A stretch of 64,000 bases of DNA from Intestinimonas butyriciproducens. GTDB lineage: Bacteria > Bacillota > Clostridia > Oscillospirales > Butyricicoccaceae. The stretch is from NCBI RefSeq assembly GCF_016901775.1, contig NZ_JACJKW010000006.1, positions 62,001-126,000 on the forward strand, given 5' to 3'. Positions 8,051 to 17,523 of the stretch are shown in pieces. The position numbers and the translations under genes are program-made. The notes under the pieces were generated by a model. That model was not told the DNA's origin. It saw only the letters and a program-made list of their open reading frames with translations, and ran no database searches. Position 1 is the stretch's first letter; the number at the start of each line of letters is the position of its first letter.

Positions 8051-9031
8051 GTGGCATTTTTACAGGACAGCCAACCGGATCTGTGCCTCTTGGCCAAGAG
8101 TGGTGGGTGCAGCGTTTATCAGCTGCGAAATGAGAGCGGCGAGGGAACCATGACCGTCTATGAGGTGTTCTCCGGCGCTACCATCCTGTATAACGATTTC
8201 CACATGGCCTATTGCGACTCCTCTTTTGAAACCCGACAGGATCTCCTCTGCATCGACTATTGCCGGGAGGGCCGGATGGAATACGCTGTGGGCAACGATG
8301 CGTTCTCCTATGTGGAGGCAGGTGACCTGAAAGTGGATCGCCGCCTGAAGCACAAAGGATACTTTTCTCTCCCGTTGTCCCACTATCATGGCATCTCCAT
8401 GTGCTTTGACCTGTCCATGGCACCCGTGGAACTGGCTCGTCTGGCGGGAGACTATCCTTTGGATCTGGCCGCCATTCAGCGGAAATTCTGCCCGGATGCC
8501 CGGCCGCAGGTCATTCACGGAGCACCCTCGGTGGATCACATTTTTCAGGAGCTTTGTGCCGTACCGGAGCGGATCAAAATGCCCTACTTCCGGGTAAAGA
8601 TTCTGGAGCTGCTGCTGTATCTCGACGCCCTGGAATTGGGAAGCGGAACGGAAAAACCGTATTTTTACCGTTCCCAGGTAGAAACGGTAAAGGCCATCCG
8701 CTCCTATCTGGTGGAGCATCTGGAGCAGCATATCACATTGGAGGCTCTGTCCAGACAGTACCAGATCCCTTTGACCACCATGAAGGCCTGCTTCAAAAGT
8801 GTATATGGCAGTCCGGTGAACACCTATATGCGGGCACTGCGGATGGATCGGGCGGCTCTGCTGCTTCGAAAAGAACCGGAGGCCAGCGTTACAGAGATCG
8901 CCGGAGCGGTGGGCTATGACAGCGCAAGCAAATTTGCCGCGGCTTTTCGGGCGGTGAAGGGACAAACTCCGCTGGAATACCGGCGAGGAGGCGGGACCCC
9001 CGTTCTCTCTTTTCCTGACGAAACGGAGTGA
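8051..9031 (+). CDS. AraC-family transcriptional regulator (type A)
   Basis: 326 aa. The N-terminal cupin-like sensor region contains CREGRMEYAVG. A C-terminal double helix-turn-helix spans about 215-315: ITLEALSRQYQIPLTTMK for the first helix pair and EIAGAVGYDSASKFAAAF for the second. The GTG start lies 10 nt after AAAGGAG and 18 nt behind the ATPase, so it is co-transcribed with ECF module 1. It resembles the regulator at 22449 in the sensor part rather than those at 12712 and 17520. It is a likely activator of the ABC pair that follows (9132-12637), whose promoter has a good -10 but no -35. Confidence 0.85.
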   Translation: MAFLQDSQPDLCLLAKSGGCSVYQLRNESGEGTMTVYEVFSGATILYNDFHMAYCDSSFETRQDLLCIDYCREGRMEYAVGNDAFSYVEAGDLKVDRRLKHKGYFSLPLSHYHGISMCFDLSMAPVELARLAGDYPLDLAAIQRKFCPDARPQVIHGAPSVDHIFQELCAVPERIKMPYFRVKILELLLYLDALELGSGTEKPYFYRSQVETVKAIRSYLVEHLEQHITLEALSRQYQIPLTTMKACFKSVYGSPVNTYMRALRMDRAALLLRKEPEASVTEIAGAVGYDSASKFAAAFRAVKGQTPLEYRRGGGTPVLSFPDETE

Positions 9032-9070
9032 TGCCGGCCGGGCGGAGCGGCAAGCATGGGCAAGAACCGA

Positions 9071-9116
9071 TACAATAGGGCATGGTGAGAGACATCTCAC
9101 CATGCCAATTTTTTTT
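9071..9116 (+). terminator. Terminator overlapping a -35-less promoter
   Basis: A 12-bp stem (GGCATGGTGAGA with its exact complement, loop GACA, 9079-9106) is followed by AA and eight T: a strong intrinsic terminator for ECF module 1. A TACAAT -10 box lies at 9071-9076 with no recognisable -35, so transcripts starting near 9083 would lack the first bases of the hairpin and escape it. This layout fits an AraC-activated promoter for the ABC pair. Confidence 0.75.
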
Positions 9117-9131
9117 GAGAGGAGTGGTTTT

Positions 9132-10889
9132 GTGAAACAACGCAGCTGGCTGGCCATCCTGCTCTCTTTTGCCGGTCCCTGCCGGGGAAAGCTGGTCTTG
9201 TCTGTCTTGTGTGCTGTTATCAGCGTAACAGGGGGCTTTGTGCCGTATCTGGGGGTCTATGGGATCCTTCGCCTGTTTATCCGTCAGTCGGCCTCCGGCA
9301 TGGAGCTTCTCCGATGGGCTGGAGTGTGTCTGGTGGGATATACGGTCAAGGTGGCTTTTTATGCCTTTTCCACCATGCTGGCCCATGTGTCCGCCTACAC
9401 CATTCTGGAGGGCCTGCGCCGTCAAGTGGCCCAAAAGCTGATGCACGCTCCCCTGGGGAGTGTGCTGTCGAAGCCCATCGGTTCCCTCAAGAGTACCATT
9501 GTGGATCGGATCGAGGACATTGAGCCGCCGCTGGCCCACATGATCCCGGAACTGAGCTCCAATGTGCTGCTGCCCATCGTGGTGGTAATCGCCCTCTTTG
9601 CCATGGACTGGCGGATGGGCCTTGCCTCCCTTGCCACGATTCCGGCCGCGCTGATCCCCATGGCGGCGGGCCTGCGGACCTACAACGAAAAATATGCCGC
9701 CTATATGGAGGCCAATGCCCAAGTCAACAGCATCATCGTGGAGTATGTGGAGGGCATCGAGGTGGTAAAGGCCTTCAACCAGAGCGGCGCCTCCTATGAG
9801 AAATTCGTCCGGGCAGTGACCAGCTTTCGTGATTTCACGCTGGATTGGTTTCGCTGCACCTGGAAATCCATGAACCTGTGCCTGTCCATCCTGCCTACCA
9901 CGCTGCTGGCTACCCTGCCGGTTGGGATCGCCCTGTATCAGACCGGCGTCCTGGACCCGGCCCGGCTGGCTCTGTGCCTGATGCTGGTGCTGGGTATCGT
10001 GTCCCCGCTGGTGCAGGCGGCGGCCTTCCTCAATGCCATGAAGAGCATGGAATTTGCCGTCCGGAACACTCGGCATCTGCTGGATCTGGAGGAGCTGCCC
10101 GAGGCGTCCGAGCCCGCCCGCCTCTCCGGCAGCGGTATCACTTTGCGGGATGTGTCCTTCTCGTATAGCGGGAAAGAAGAGGACACTGTGCTGCGTCACA
10201 TTGATCTGGAACTTCCCGCCGGCACCTTCACCGCTCTGGTGGGTCCCTCCGGCGGCGGCAAATCTACGGCAGCCCGGCTTATCGCCCGGTTCTGGGATGT
10301 GACGGATGGCTGCATTGCCATAGGCGGTGTGGATATTCGGAATCTCACACTGAAGCAGCTGGCGGATCAGGTCAGTTTCGTGACACAGGACAATTTCCTC
10401 TTTGACTGCTCTCTGAAAGAAAACATTCGATTGGGGAAGCCGGACGCCACGGAGGAGGAAGTTTGGGCGGCTGCCCGGGCTGCTCAGTGTGAGGAGTTTT
10501 TAGGGCGGCTGGAGCATGGATGGGATACCCCAGCGGGTGAAGCGGGCAAGCAGCTCTCCGGTGGGGAGCGGCAGAGGATCGCCATCGCCCGCGCGATTCT
10601 GAAGGACGCCCCCATTGTCATTCTGGACGAGGCCACCGCCTTTACCGATCCGGAGAATGAGGACAAGATCCAGCGTTCCCTGATGGCACTCTCCCATGGG
10701 AAAACGCTGCTGGTTATTGCCCACCGGCTGAGCACGATTCAGAACGCCGACCAGATCGTGGTGCTGGAGAAGGGCCGTATTGTGGACAAAGGCACACAGC
10801 CGGAACTGCTCAGCCGATGCCCACTTTATCAAAAGCTATGGCAGGCCCATGTGGGTGCCCAGAATTGGGCGGTTGGAAAGGAGGCTTGA
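9132..10889 (+). CDS. ABC transporter ATP-binding/permease, IrtA/YbtP-like, first subunit
   Basis: 585 aa. About six transmembrane helices occupy residues 10-300, then an ATPase with Walker A GPSGGGKST, signature LSGGERQRI and Walker B VILDEATAFTD. I use the GTG at 9132 (GGAG at 8 nt); an in-frame ATG at 9102 lies inside the terminator hairpin. It abuts the next ABC gene at 2 nt, so the two form a heterodimer. Relatives act either as exporters or, as in IrtAB and YbtPQ, as siderophore importers despite the exporter fold. The neighbouring ECF module favours uptake, but this is inference. Confidence 0.87.
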   Translation: MKQRSWLAILLSFAGPCRGKLVLSVLCAVISVTGGFVPYLGVYGILRLFIRQSASGMELLRWAGVCLVGYTVKVAFYAFSTMLAHVSAYTILEGLRRQVAQKLMHAPLGSVLSKPIGSLKSTIVDRIEDIEPPLAHMIPELSSNVLLPIVVVIALFAMDWRMGLASLATIPAALIPMAAGLRTYNEKYAAYMEANAQVNSIIVEYVEGIEVVKAFNQSGASYEKFVRAVTSFRDFTLDWFRCTWKSMNLCLSILPTTLLATLPVGIALYQTGVLDPARLALCLMLVLGIVSPLVQAAAFLNAMKSMEFAVRNTRHLLDLEELPEASEPARLSGSGITLRDVSFSYSGKEEDTVLRHIDLELPAGTFTALVGPSGGGKSTAARLIARFWDVTDGCIAIGGVDIRNLTLKQLADQVSFVTQDNFLFDCSLKENIRLGKPDATEEEVWAAARAAQCEEFLGRLEHGWDTPAGEAGKQLSGGERQRIAIARAILKDAPIVILDEATAFTDPENEDKIQRSLMALSHGKTLLVIAHRLSTIQNADQIVVLEKGRIVDKGTQPELLSRCPLYQKLWQAHVGAQNWAVGKEA

Positions 10890-10891
10890 CC

Positions 10892-12637
10892 ATGTTTCGG
10901 AGTATGAATCGGATTTTGCGTTGGACAAAGGGGTACCACAGACGGCTGTATCTCGGAAGCCTCTGTTCGTTTCTTGCCACCTGGGCCGCTGCCGGGCCGG
11001 TGATGCTGGCGGCCTGGGCCCTTGGGCTGGTCATCGAGAGTGCCCAGGAGGGGACGGCGCTGGACGCCAAGCTCCCCTGGCTGTGCCTGGGTGGGATCGT
11101 CCTGCTGATCCTTTTGCGCTTCGTGTGTGCTTACTGGAAAAACCGGCTCCAGGAGAGTATCGGAACAGAGCGGGCGGCACAGCAGAGACTGGAACTGGGC
11201 GACCTGCTCAAACGGGTTTCCCTGGGGTATTTCTCCAAGAATAACCTGGGCGACATTTTGGCTGCTCTGACTACGGAACTGAGTACCCTGGAGCTGCAGA
11301 GCATGAAGATGGTGGATGCAGTCATCAACGGCTATCTGCAGGTTCTGGTCATCGTTTTGTGCATGGCTTTCTTCTGCCCGGAGGCGGCGCTGGTGGCAGT
11401 GGTGGGCGTGCTGCTGTCCGCCTTTGCCCTCCGCGGCATCGGGCGGCAGAGTGCCCGCACCGCTCCGGTGGGACATCGGGCCCAAGAGGCATTGTCCGGG
11501 GCGGCCATTGAGTACATCCACGGCCTGCCCGTGGTCAAATCCTTTGGCCAGGAGGGGGTGTCCTCCCAGCGTTTTTTTGAGGCATGCCGGGCCAATAAGG
11601 ACATCCGGATCAAAAACGAGTTTGGCTTTGTGCCCTGGAACTGCCTGCACCTGTTTTCTCTGAAGGCTGCGGCTGTTGGCCTGGTGCTCACCGCCGGCTG
11701 GCAGACTATGAACGGAACCTTGGAGCTGCCGGTGCTCCTGATGGCTGCCATGTTTTCCTTCACGATCTTCGGCAGTGTGGAGTCCATCAACGACGCCGCC
11801 CATATCCTTTCTGTCACCGACTCGGTGCTGGACCGTCTGGAAGAACTGGAGGGAACGGAACTGCCGGATCAGGATGGGAAAGACATCTCTTTGGAGCGTT
11901 ACGACATCTGCTTCGACCATGTCTCCTTCGGTTACGGAACACGGGAGGTGATCCACAATGTTTCCTTCCAGCTGCCGCAAAACAGCGCCACCGCCATTGT
12001 AGGGCCGTCCGGCAGCGGGAAGAGCACCCTCTGCGCACTGCTGGCCCGGTTTTATGATGTGGATCAGGGACGCATCACCGTGGGCGGCTATGACATCCGG
12101 AAGATGACCTGCGACAGCCTTTTACGCAACATTGCTATGGTATTTCAGAATGTGTATCTGTTCCACGACACCATCCGCAATAACATCCGTTTTGGCCGTC
12201 CGGATGCTGCCGAGGAGGAAGTAATCGCCGCAGCCAAAGCGGCCCGCTGCCATGACTTCATCATGGCGCTGCCCCAAGGGTACGACACCATGGTGGGAGA
12301 AGGCGGCTCCAACCTCTCCGGCGGAGAAAAGCAGCGCATTTCCATTGCCCGGTGTCTTCTGAAAGATGCCCCCATCATCATTCTCGATGAGGCCACCGCC
12401 AGCGTGGACCCGGAGAATGAGCATGAGATCCAGGAGGCGCTCTCTGCTCTGGTGCGGGGAAAGACTATCATCACCATCGCCCACCGTCTGGCTACAATCC
12501 AAAACGCAGACCGGATTTTAGTGGTGGAGGATGGCCGCATTGCTCAGCAGGGCACCCATCAGGAGCTGATGAGCCAGGAGGGAACTTACCGGAACTTTAT
12601 CGAGATCCGACAGCGGGCTGAGGGCTGGCGGATATAA
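10892..12637 (+). CDS. ABC transporter ATP-binding/permease, IrtB/YbtQ-like, second subunit
   Basis: 581 aa. Membrane domain, then ATPase with GPSGSGKST, LSGGEKQRIS and IILDEATASVD; it ends with a Trp near the C-terminus like the truncated protein at the left edge. ATG 10892 lies behind AAGGAGG, right after the first subunit's stop. It forms the heterodimer with 9132-10889 and closes the operon at a perfect palindromic terminator. Confidence 0.87.
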   Translation: MFRSMNRILRWTKGYHRRLYLGSLCSFLATWAAAGPVMLAAWALGLVIESAQEGTALDAKLPWLCLGGIVLLILLRFVCAYWKNRLQESIGTERAAQQRLELGDLLKRVSLGYFSKNNLGDILAALTTELSTLELQSMKMVDAVINGYLQVLVIVLCMAFFCPEAALVAVVGVLLSAFALRGIGRQSARTAPVGHRAQEALSGAAIEYIHGLPVVKSFGQEGVSSQRFFEACRANKDIRIKNEFGFVPWNCLHLFSLKAAAVGLVLTAGWQTMNGTLELPVLLMAAMFSFTIFGSVESINDAAHILSVTDSVLDRLEELEGTELPDQDGKDISLERYDICFDHVSFGYGTREVIHNVSFQLPQNSATAIVGPSGSGKSTLCALLARFYDVDQGRITVGGYDIRKMTCDSLLRNIAMVFQNVYLFHDTIRNNIRFGRPDAAEEEVIAAAKAARCHDFIMALPQGYDTMVGEGGSNLSGGEKQRISIARCLLKDAPIIILDEATASVDPENEHEIQEALSALVRGKTIITIAHRLATIQNADRILVVEDGRIAQQGTHQELMSQEGTYRNFIEIRQRAEGWRI

Positions 12638-12682
12638 AAACAGTATGTGGGGAGGCAGATCTGCCTCCCCACATACTGTTTT
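12637..12682. terminator. Bidirectional terminator, perfect 46-bp palindrome
   Basis: Arms of 23 bp with no loop bases beyond the central AGATCT, beginning with AAAA and ending with TTTT. It ends both the plus-strand ABC operon and the convergent AraC gene. Its first base is the last base of the ABC stop codon. Confidence 0.9.
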
Positions 12683-12711
12683 GGGATGATTCTTTGGATT
12701 TTGGCTTTGTA

Positions 12712-13677
12712 TCACTTTCGCTTTGCCATTTTCCTGTACTCCAGCGGGAGCAAGCCGGTGCTTCTTCGAAACAGTTCCGCAAACCGGCTGGATGTAGAAT
12801 ATCCTATCGTTTGAGCAATCTGACCAATTTGCAGATCGGTATGAGCCAGCAGATATTCTGCCTGACTCATGCGGCGCTGCTGCATATACTCTGTGATCGT
12901 GCAGCCATAGACCTTCTTGAAACTGCTTTTGAGCTTTGTCGTACCCATGCAGGCAATTTGTGCCAGGCGTTCTATGGGCACTTCACCAGCGTAATGATCA
13001 CTCAAATAGGCCGCTACGGTTTGAAGTCGTTCCAAATCCTGAGAAACCAGTTTGTGATCTGAAACTGAACGCTTTTTTTGATATTCAACCACCAGAGAGA
13101 GCGCCTCGGCTACTTTGCTCTCATAATAAAGTTTAGCTGCAATTCCGGTTCCACGGTAGCTCTGTAGTTCCGATAGAAGCCGGTACATTTCCGGGAAATC
13201 TGTTGTTTGGTCGATTTTCTGAAAAGCCTCGATGGGATTCCGATATTCTTCCGGATACTGTTTTTTCAGATAGTCTTCATAATATGCGGGGGTGATCTCG
13301 ATGCCGATGGATCGAACCGGTATATTTTTGTGGACGATTACTTGATATGGCTTGTATCCGCCCACATAGGTCTTGATACATCCGGCTGACAACCGGCGAT
13401 ACGGAGACAACTCTTCACCGGAGATGGAATCGTAACGGGTAATACTGAGACATTCCGGGAGATCAAATTCCAGCATAAAATCCTTATTGAAAGAGAAGTT
13501 GTGTATCTTGATGTCGAACAGATCCCTTTGTCCGTAGGTCCAATAGGAACCTTCGCCAACTTCCGGAGATAGCTTCCAGCAAAGCCCCAGAGGACCATAC
13601 TGATCATTATCTGGTTCCGGTACAAAACCGTGCTTTTTCAGTAATGGGGCATAGTATTGTTCAATGATACCGGTCAT
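12712..13677 (-). CDS. AraC-family transcriptional regulator (type B)
   Basis: 321 aa. The C-terminal two-helix-turn-helix domain has PIERLAQIACMGTTKLK and QIAQTIGYSTSSRFAELF, closing with LLPLEYRKMAKRK. The long N-terminal region has no evident cupin barrel but shares with 17520-18527 the blocks GLCW, WTYGQRDL, IKIHNF, ISGEELSP and SIGIEITPAYY, suggesting a ligand-sensing domain special to this pair. ATG 13677 lies about 13 nt after GGGAGG; an upstream TTG is less likely. It is divergent from ECF module 2. Confidence 0.85.
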   Translation of the reverse strand: MTGIIEQYYAPLLKKHGFVPEPDNDQYGPLGLCWKLSPEVGEGSYWTYGQRDLFDIKIHNFSFNKDFMLEFDLPECLSITRYDSISGEELSPYRRLSAGCIKTYVGGYKPYQVIVHKNIPVRSIGIEITPAYYEDYLKKQYPEEYRNPIEAFQKIDQTTDFPEMYRLLSELQSYRGTGIAAKLYYESKVAEALSLVVEYQKKRSVSDHKLVSQDLERLQTVAAYLSDHYAGEVPIERLAQIACMGTTKLKSSFKKVYGCTITEYMQQRRMSQAEYLLAHTDLQIGQIAQTIGYSTSSRFAELFRRSTGLLPLEYRKMAKRK

Positions 13678-13866
13678 TACAATAGATACGCCTCCCTTGT
13701 TTTGCAATGATTAGACGAATTTTTGAAATGATAGGACGAACCTCGCTCCAAACGATTGAAAGTAGGTTGTGCATGGTGTAATTATATATAACGATTAGCC
13801 ACATCTAACCAAAGGATAGCATGCCTATCCCATAAAGTCAACGCATTACAAAATAGGAGGATCAAC
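13678..13866. promoter_or_regulatory. Divergent control region with GTTAG-type operator
   Basis: Between the type B AraC gene and ECF module 2. It contains the dyad ATTAGCCACATCTAAC (13794-13809), differing from the consensus at its first base, and an A/T-rich stretch (ATTATATATAAC) upstream that could hold a -10 box. A TTGAAA-N17-TAATTA candidate lies at 13756-13784. I see no open frame here. Confidence 0.6.
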
Positions 13867-14478
13867 ATGAACAACCGAATCAATCCCGCAAAAAAGGGCC
13901 TCACTATCAAAGATCTTGTGACAACCGGCATTTTCAGCGCAATTTTCTTGGTGTTTACCATGATCGGCGGTATTTTCTTTGCACCAAACCCGGTTTTGAC
14001 ATTCTATATGCCGATGGGTGCAGCATTGCTGTGCGGCCCTGTATATCTTCTGATGATCGCCAAAGTGCAGAAGCGGTGGAGCGTCACCATTCTTGGTATC
14101 GTTATGGGGATCATCTGGTTTGTTACCGGAATGCACTGGGCCTTTTCTTTAGGCTATATCGGAATGGGAATGATCGCCGATCTGGTGGCTGGCGCGGGAG
14201 ATTACCGCAATAAGGCGGTCAATCTGCTGTCCTATATGCTGATGTCGCTGGGCGGCGTTTACACCTATGTGGTGTTTTTTATTGATCCGCAAGGCTGGGC
14301 CAGCACGATGCTGGAAAACGGCACGGAACAGTCCTATATTGACACAATGAGCGCGTCTGCTCCTTCCTGGCTGTTGGCTGTTATCATTATCGGAACGCTG
14401 GCGATTGCTGCGTTCAGTGGTTGGATCGGTGGGAAGCTGCTGAAAAAGCAGTTTGAAAAGGCTGGGATCACCGCATGA
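13867..14478 (+). CDS. ECF transporter S component, MptD/Trep_Strep family
   Basis: 203 aa polytopic protein. It shares with the S components at 5360 and 23614 the N-terminal KGLTIKDLVTTGIFSAIF and the C-terminal KKQFEKAGI. ATG follows GGAGG at 6 nt; its last codons overlap the EcfT start (ATGA). The middle helices differ from those of the other two copies, so the three modules may accept different ligands. It is the substrate-capture subunit of ECF module 2. Confidence 0.85.
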   Translation: MNNRINPAKKGLTIKDLVTTGIFSAIFLVFTMIGGIFFAPNPVLTFYMPMGAALLCGPVYLLMIAKVQKRWSVTILGIVMGIIWFVTGMHWAFSLGYIGMGMIADLVAGAGDYRNKAVNLLSYMLMSLGGVYTYVVFFIDPQGWASTMLENGTEQSYIDTMSASAPSWLLAVIIIGTLAIAAFSGWIGGKLLKKQFEKAGITA

Positions 14479-15200
14479 TTGGCGGAGCGTTATTCAGGCG
14501 CAGACTGTGGCTGGACCCCAGAACGAAGATATTATTGCTCCTGTTGTGTATCCTTTCTGCCATGATGGCTCCATCCTTATTCTATGAACTGGGTCTTGTG
14601 GTGCTGATCGGGCTGCTCGGCATTTGCTTTGGAAAGTGGAAGTATGCCTGGAAAGGAGTGCTGTTCTACGCGCTGATCGTTCTGCTCACCTTCTGGATTT
14701 TGGATACCATGACCGGAACTTGGCGCACCATGTTTATCGCTTTTTTAGGGTTGTTCCATAAGGTCTACCCCTGCGGGATGCTGTCCGGCATTGTCATCTC
14801 CACTACAAAGGTCAGCGAATTTCTCTCGGCGATGAATCGCATCCATGCACCCCAAAAGCTGGTAATCCCCTTGGCGGTCATGCTGCGTTATATCCCTACC
14901 ATTCAGGAGGATTGGCGGTTTATCAAGGATGCGATGCGGATGCGGGACGTCTCGCCTTCGCTTAAAGGGCTCCTGACACATCCCGGAATAACGGTGGAGT
15001 GTATCTATGTTCCGTTGATGATGGCGGCATCCAAAGCGGCGGATGAACTGTCCATCGCTTCCATCACCCGCGGCATTGAAAACCCAAAGCCTCGAACTTG
15101 TCTGGTGCAGATCCATATTGGTTTGATGGACATTGCGGCAGTCTTTTGCTTTGCAGGCGCACTGGCTGTGGGGCTTTATGGAAAGGGGGTGCTGGGATGA
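14475..15200 (+). CDS. ECF transporter transmembrane subunit EcfT
   Basis: 241 aa. Opening WLDPRTKILLLLL is typical of EcfT/CbiQ proteins; the coupling motifs are DAMRMRD and SITRGIENPKP. ATGA overlaps link it both to the S gene before it and to the double ATPase after it. Member of module 2. Confidence 0.85.
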   Translation: MIGGALFRRRLWLDPRTKILLLLLCILSAMMAPSLFYELGLVVLIGLLGICFGKWKYAWKGVLFYALIVLLTFWILDTMTGTWRTMFIAFLGLFHKVYPCGMLSGIVISTTKVSEFLSAMNRIHAPQKLVIPLAVMLRYIPTIQEDWRFIKDAMRMRDVSPSLKGLLTHPGITVECIYVPLMMAASKAADELSIASITRGIENPKPRTCLVQIHIGLMDIAAVFCFAGALAVGLYGKGVLG

Positions 15201-16717
15201 TTGAGTTAAAGCATGTATCATTTACTTATCAAGGACAAACAGGAGACGGACTGCAAGACATCAACCTGACCATAGAGGACGGAGAATGTGTGCTGTTCTG
15301 TGGCCGGAGCGGCTGCGGAAAGACCACCATCACGAGGCTTGTAAACGGCTTGATCCCGCAATTCTACGCAGGAGAACTGGCGGGCAGCGTACTGGTGGAT
15401 GGTCAGGAAGTCCGTGATCTTCCTATGCACCAGATTGCCGCAAAGGTTGGATCGGTGTTTCAAAATCCAAGGACACAGTTTTTCAATGTGGATACAGACA
15501 GCGAGATCGCTTTTGGTATTGAGAATCAAGCACTTCCAGTTTGCCAGCTGAGAGAACGCGTGGATCGTACATCGGCAGAACTGCACATTGAAAACCTCCG
15601 TAATCGCAACATCTTCGAGTTATCCGGTGGAGAAAAGCAAAAGATAGCGTTTGCCTCGGTCTATGCGATGAATCCTCAAATATATCTTTTGGATGAACCG
15701 TCCTCCAATTTAGATATGCGTTCCATTCAAGAATTGGGAGAACATCTCAGGCTGATCAAATCACAGGGAAAAACCATATTGATTGCAGAACATAGGTTGT
15801 ACTATTTGATGGATCTGGTGGACCGGATTGTGTATTTGGAACATGGGAAAATCATGCAGGTCTTTACGCCGGAAGCATTTCGGCAGCTGTCGGAGGATAC
15901 CCGGGAACAAATGGGCCTTCGAGCGATTGATTTGCATCGTGTTCTCCCGCCGCGGGACCATTCCCTTGCGCCTGTTCCAGATCCTATCCTGGAACTTAAC
16001 AATGTAGCCCTTCACTATAAGAAGAGAACCGTTTTGCACAACATCAGCCTTACAGCAGCAAAGGGAGAGGTAATTGGTGTCGTTGGCCACAATGGGGCCG
16101 GAAAAACGACCTTTTCCCGTGCTTTGTGCGGGCTTCACAAGGCCTGTGATTGTCAATTCTTTTGGAACGGTCTTTCCTTGGATCACAAAGATCGCCTGCG
16201 GCATTCCTATATGGTCATGCAGGATGTGAACTACGAGCTTTTTGCGGATAGTGTGGAGTCAGAATGTACATTCGGTATCCGCAATCCGAAACAGACGCTC
16301 GTTGACGCAACACTGGAAGAGTTGGCCCTGGCCCCATTCAGAGACCGCCACCCCAATACCCTGTCCGGAGGTCAAAAGCAGCGGGTGGCGGTAGCGGTCA
16401 GCATGATTTGTGGGAAAGACCTGCTGGTGTTTGACGAGCCGACCAGCGGGCTGGATTTTGATAGCATGACACAGGTTGCGGGTCTGATCCGGCGGCTGTC
16501 TGATATGGGAAAAGTCATCTTTATTGTCACTCATGATTTTGAATTTGTCAGTCGTACCTGTTCCCGCATCCTCCACTTTGATGAAGGAGAAATGCCCGAC
16601 GATGTGCCTGTTACCATGGACGTTCTCCCTACATTGAGAGAATTGTTCTCCATTTCACAAAGCAGGCCGGGACGGATAGAACACCGGAAAAGCCGATTCT
16701 GTTCTGCCGATTGCTGA
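15197..16717 (+). CDS. ECF transporter double ATPase (fused EcfA-EcfA')
   Basis: 506 aa with two ATPase domains: Walker A GRSGCGKTT and GHNGAGKTT, signatures LSGGEKQK and LSGGQKQR, Walker B YLLDEPSSNLD and LVFDEPTSGLD. The chain runs about 45 residues past the second THD motif into a low-conservation tail, longer than the copy at 6650. The start overlaps the EcfT stop. Codon use is slightly more A/T-rich than in module 1, which suggests an older or separately acquired copy. Confidence 0.9.
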   Translation: MIELKHVSFTYQGQTGDGLQDINLTIEDGECVLFCGRSGCGKTTITRLVNGLIPQFYAGELAGSVLVDGQEVRDLPMHQIAAKVGSVFQNPRTQFFNVDTDSEIAFGIENQALPVCQLRERVDRTSAELHIENLRNRNIFELSGGEKQKIAFASVYAMNPQIYLLDEPSSNLDMRSIQELGEHLRLIKSQGKTILIAEHRLYYLMDLVDRIVYLEHGKIMQVFTPEAFRQLSEDTREQMGLRAIDLHRVLPPRDHSLAPVPDPILELNNVALHYKKRTVLHNISLTAAKGEVIGVVGHNGAGKTTFSRALCGLHKACDCQFFWNGLSLDHKDRLRHSYMVMQDVNYELFADSVESECTFGIRNPKQTLVDATLEELALAPFRDRHPNTLSGGQKQRVAVAVSMICGKDLLVFDEPTSGLDFDSMTQVAGLIRRLSDMGKVIFIVTHDFEFVSRTCSRILHFDEGEMPDDVPVTMDVLPTLRELFSISQSRPGRIEHRKSRFCSADC

Positions 16718-16723
16718 CGATTG

Positions 16724-16757
16724 AAAAAGCCGCATGGTGGAATGTTCCCCATGCGGC
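16724..16757. terminator. Bidirectional terminator
   Basis: AAAAA-GCCGCATGG / CCATGCGGC hairpin with an 11-nt loop. On the minus strand it is followed by TTTTT and ends the hydrolase gene; on the plus strand it follows ECF module 2 with a weaker T tract. Confidence 0.75.
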
Positions 16758-16770
16758 CTCTTGGGTTCTA

Positions 16771-17523
16771 TTAGTGAAGTTCCCTGGCGAGGTATTCCTC
16801 CAATACCTTGGAATACTGCTCTCCCAGAACGGCGGGATATTGGCAGTGAACATAGCCTTCCCGGATTGTAAAGGAAGCAGACGGATAGTGCTTTGAGACA
16901 ACCCTGCGCGCGGTCTTGGCGTTGATGTCCTCACTGCCATACTCAAAAAACAGGTGAGCTTCCAACTCCTTTGGATAGTTGGGAAAGGTGCAGTCCGAAC
17001 AGGCGGCAGCGATGGCTTGCAAAGTTTCCGGACGAATTTGTTCAAAGGTGTGCCCCATGATAAGGCCGAGCGTCTCCCCATAGATTTTTGTCATCCGCTG
17101 TGCAGACAAACCGGGATGTTGCTGTGCTTTCCGATGTTTTGACAGAAACATACGGGTCGCCATCATCCGTAGAAAAGCAGCATTGGAATGGAGGGGGCAT
17201 CCCTCTAAGACTGCGGTGTGAACTTTGAATGTGGGCATGGCAATCAACTGCATCGCCACCACGGCACCGATGGATGCACCAAACACTAACTTCAGATCAA
17301 TCCATCCCTGCGTTGTCAGCCAGCCGGCCAGCGTTGCTGCCTCTTGTTGGGCGCTTTGAAAGATCCCAGTATCTGTTCCATGGCCTGTCAGATCCGGCGC
17401 GATCACACAATGACTGTTCCGCAGTTCGCCCAGCAGAGGCAGCATACTTTTCCCGTCCAGAAGCATGGGGTGCAGAACAACGATTTTGGGATTAGATGGA
17501 TCTCCAAAATACTGTATTTTCAT
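16771..17523 (-). CDS. Alpha/beta hydrolase
   Basis: 250 aa. Nucleophile elbow GASIG (about residue 92), HPMLLDG oxyanion region near residue 18 and PDLTGHG typical of the fold; a late DI/GYVH segment (EGYVHCQYP) supplies the likely catalytic His. ATG 17523 overlaps the stop of the AraC gene before it (ATGA), so both are translated together. Esterases of this fold sit in many siderophore loci and release metal by cleaving the chelator. That role is possible here, but no substrate can be read from sequence. Confidence 0.8.
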   Translation of the reverse strand: MKIQYFGDPSNPKIVVLHPMLLDGKSMLPLLGELRNSHCVIAPDLTGHGTDTGIFQSAQQEAATLAGWLTTQGWIDLKLVFGASIGAVVAMQLIAMPTFKVHTAVLEGCPLHSNAAFLRMMATRMFLSKHRKAQQHPGLSAQRMTKIYGETLGLIMGHTFEQIRPETLQAIAAACSDCTFPNYPKELEAHLFFEYGSEDINAKTARRVVSKHYPSASFTIREGYVHCQYPAVLGEQYSKVLEEYLARELH

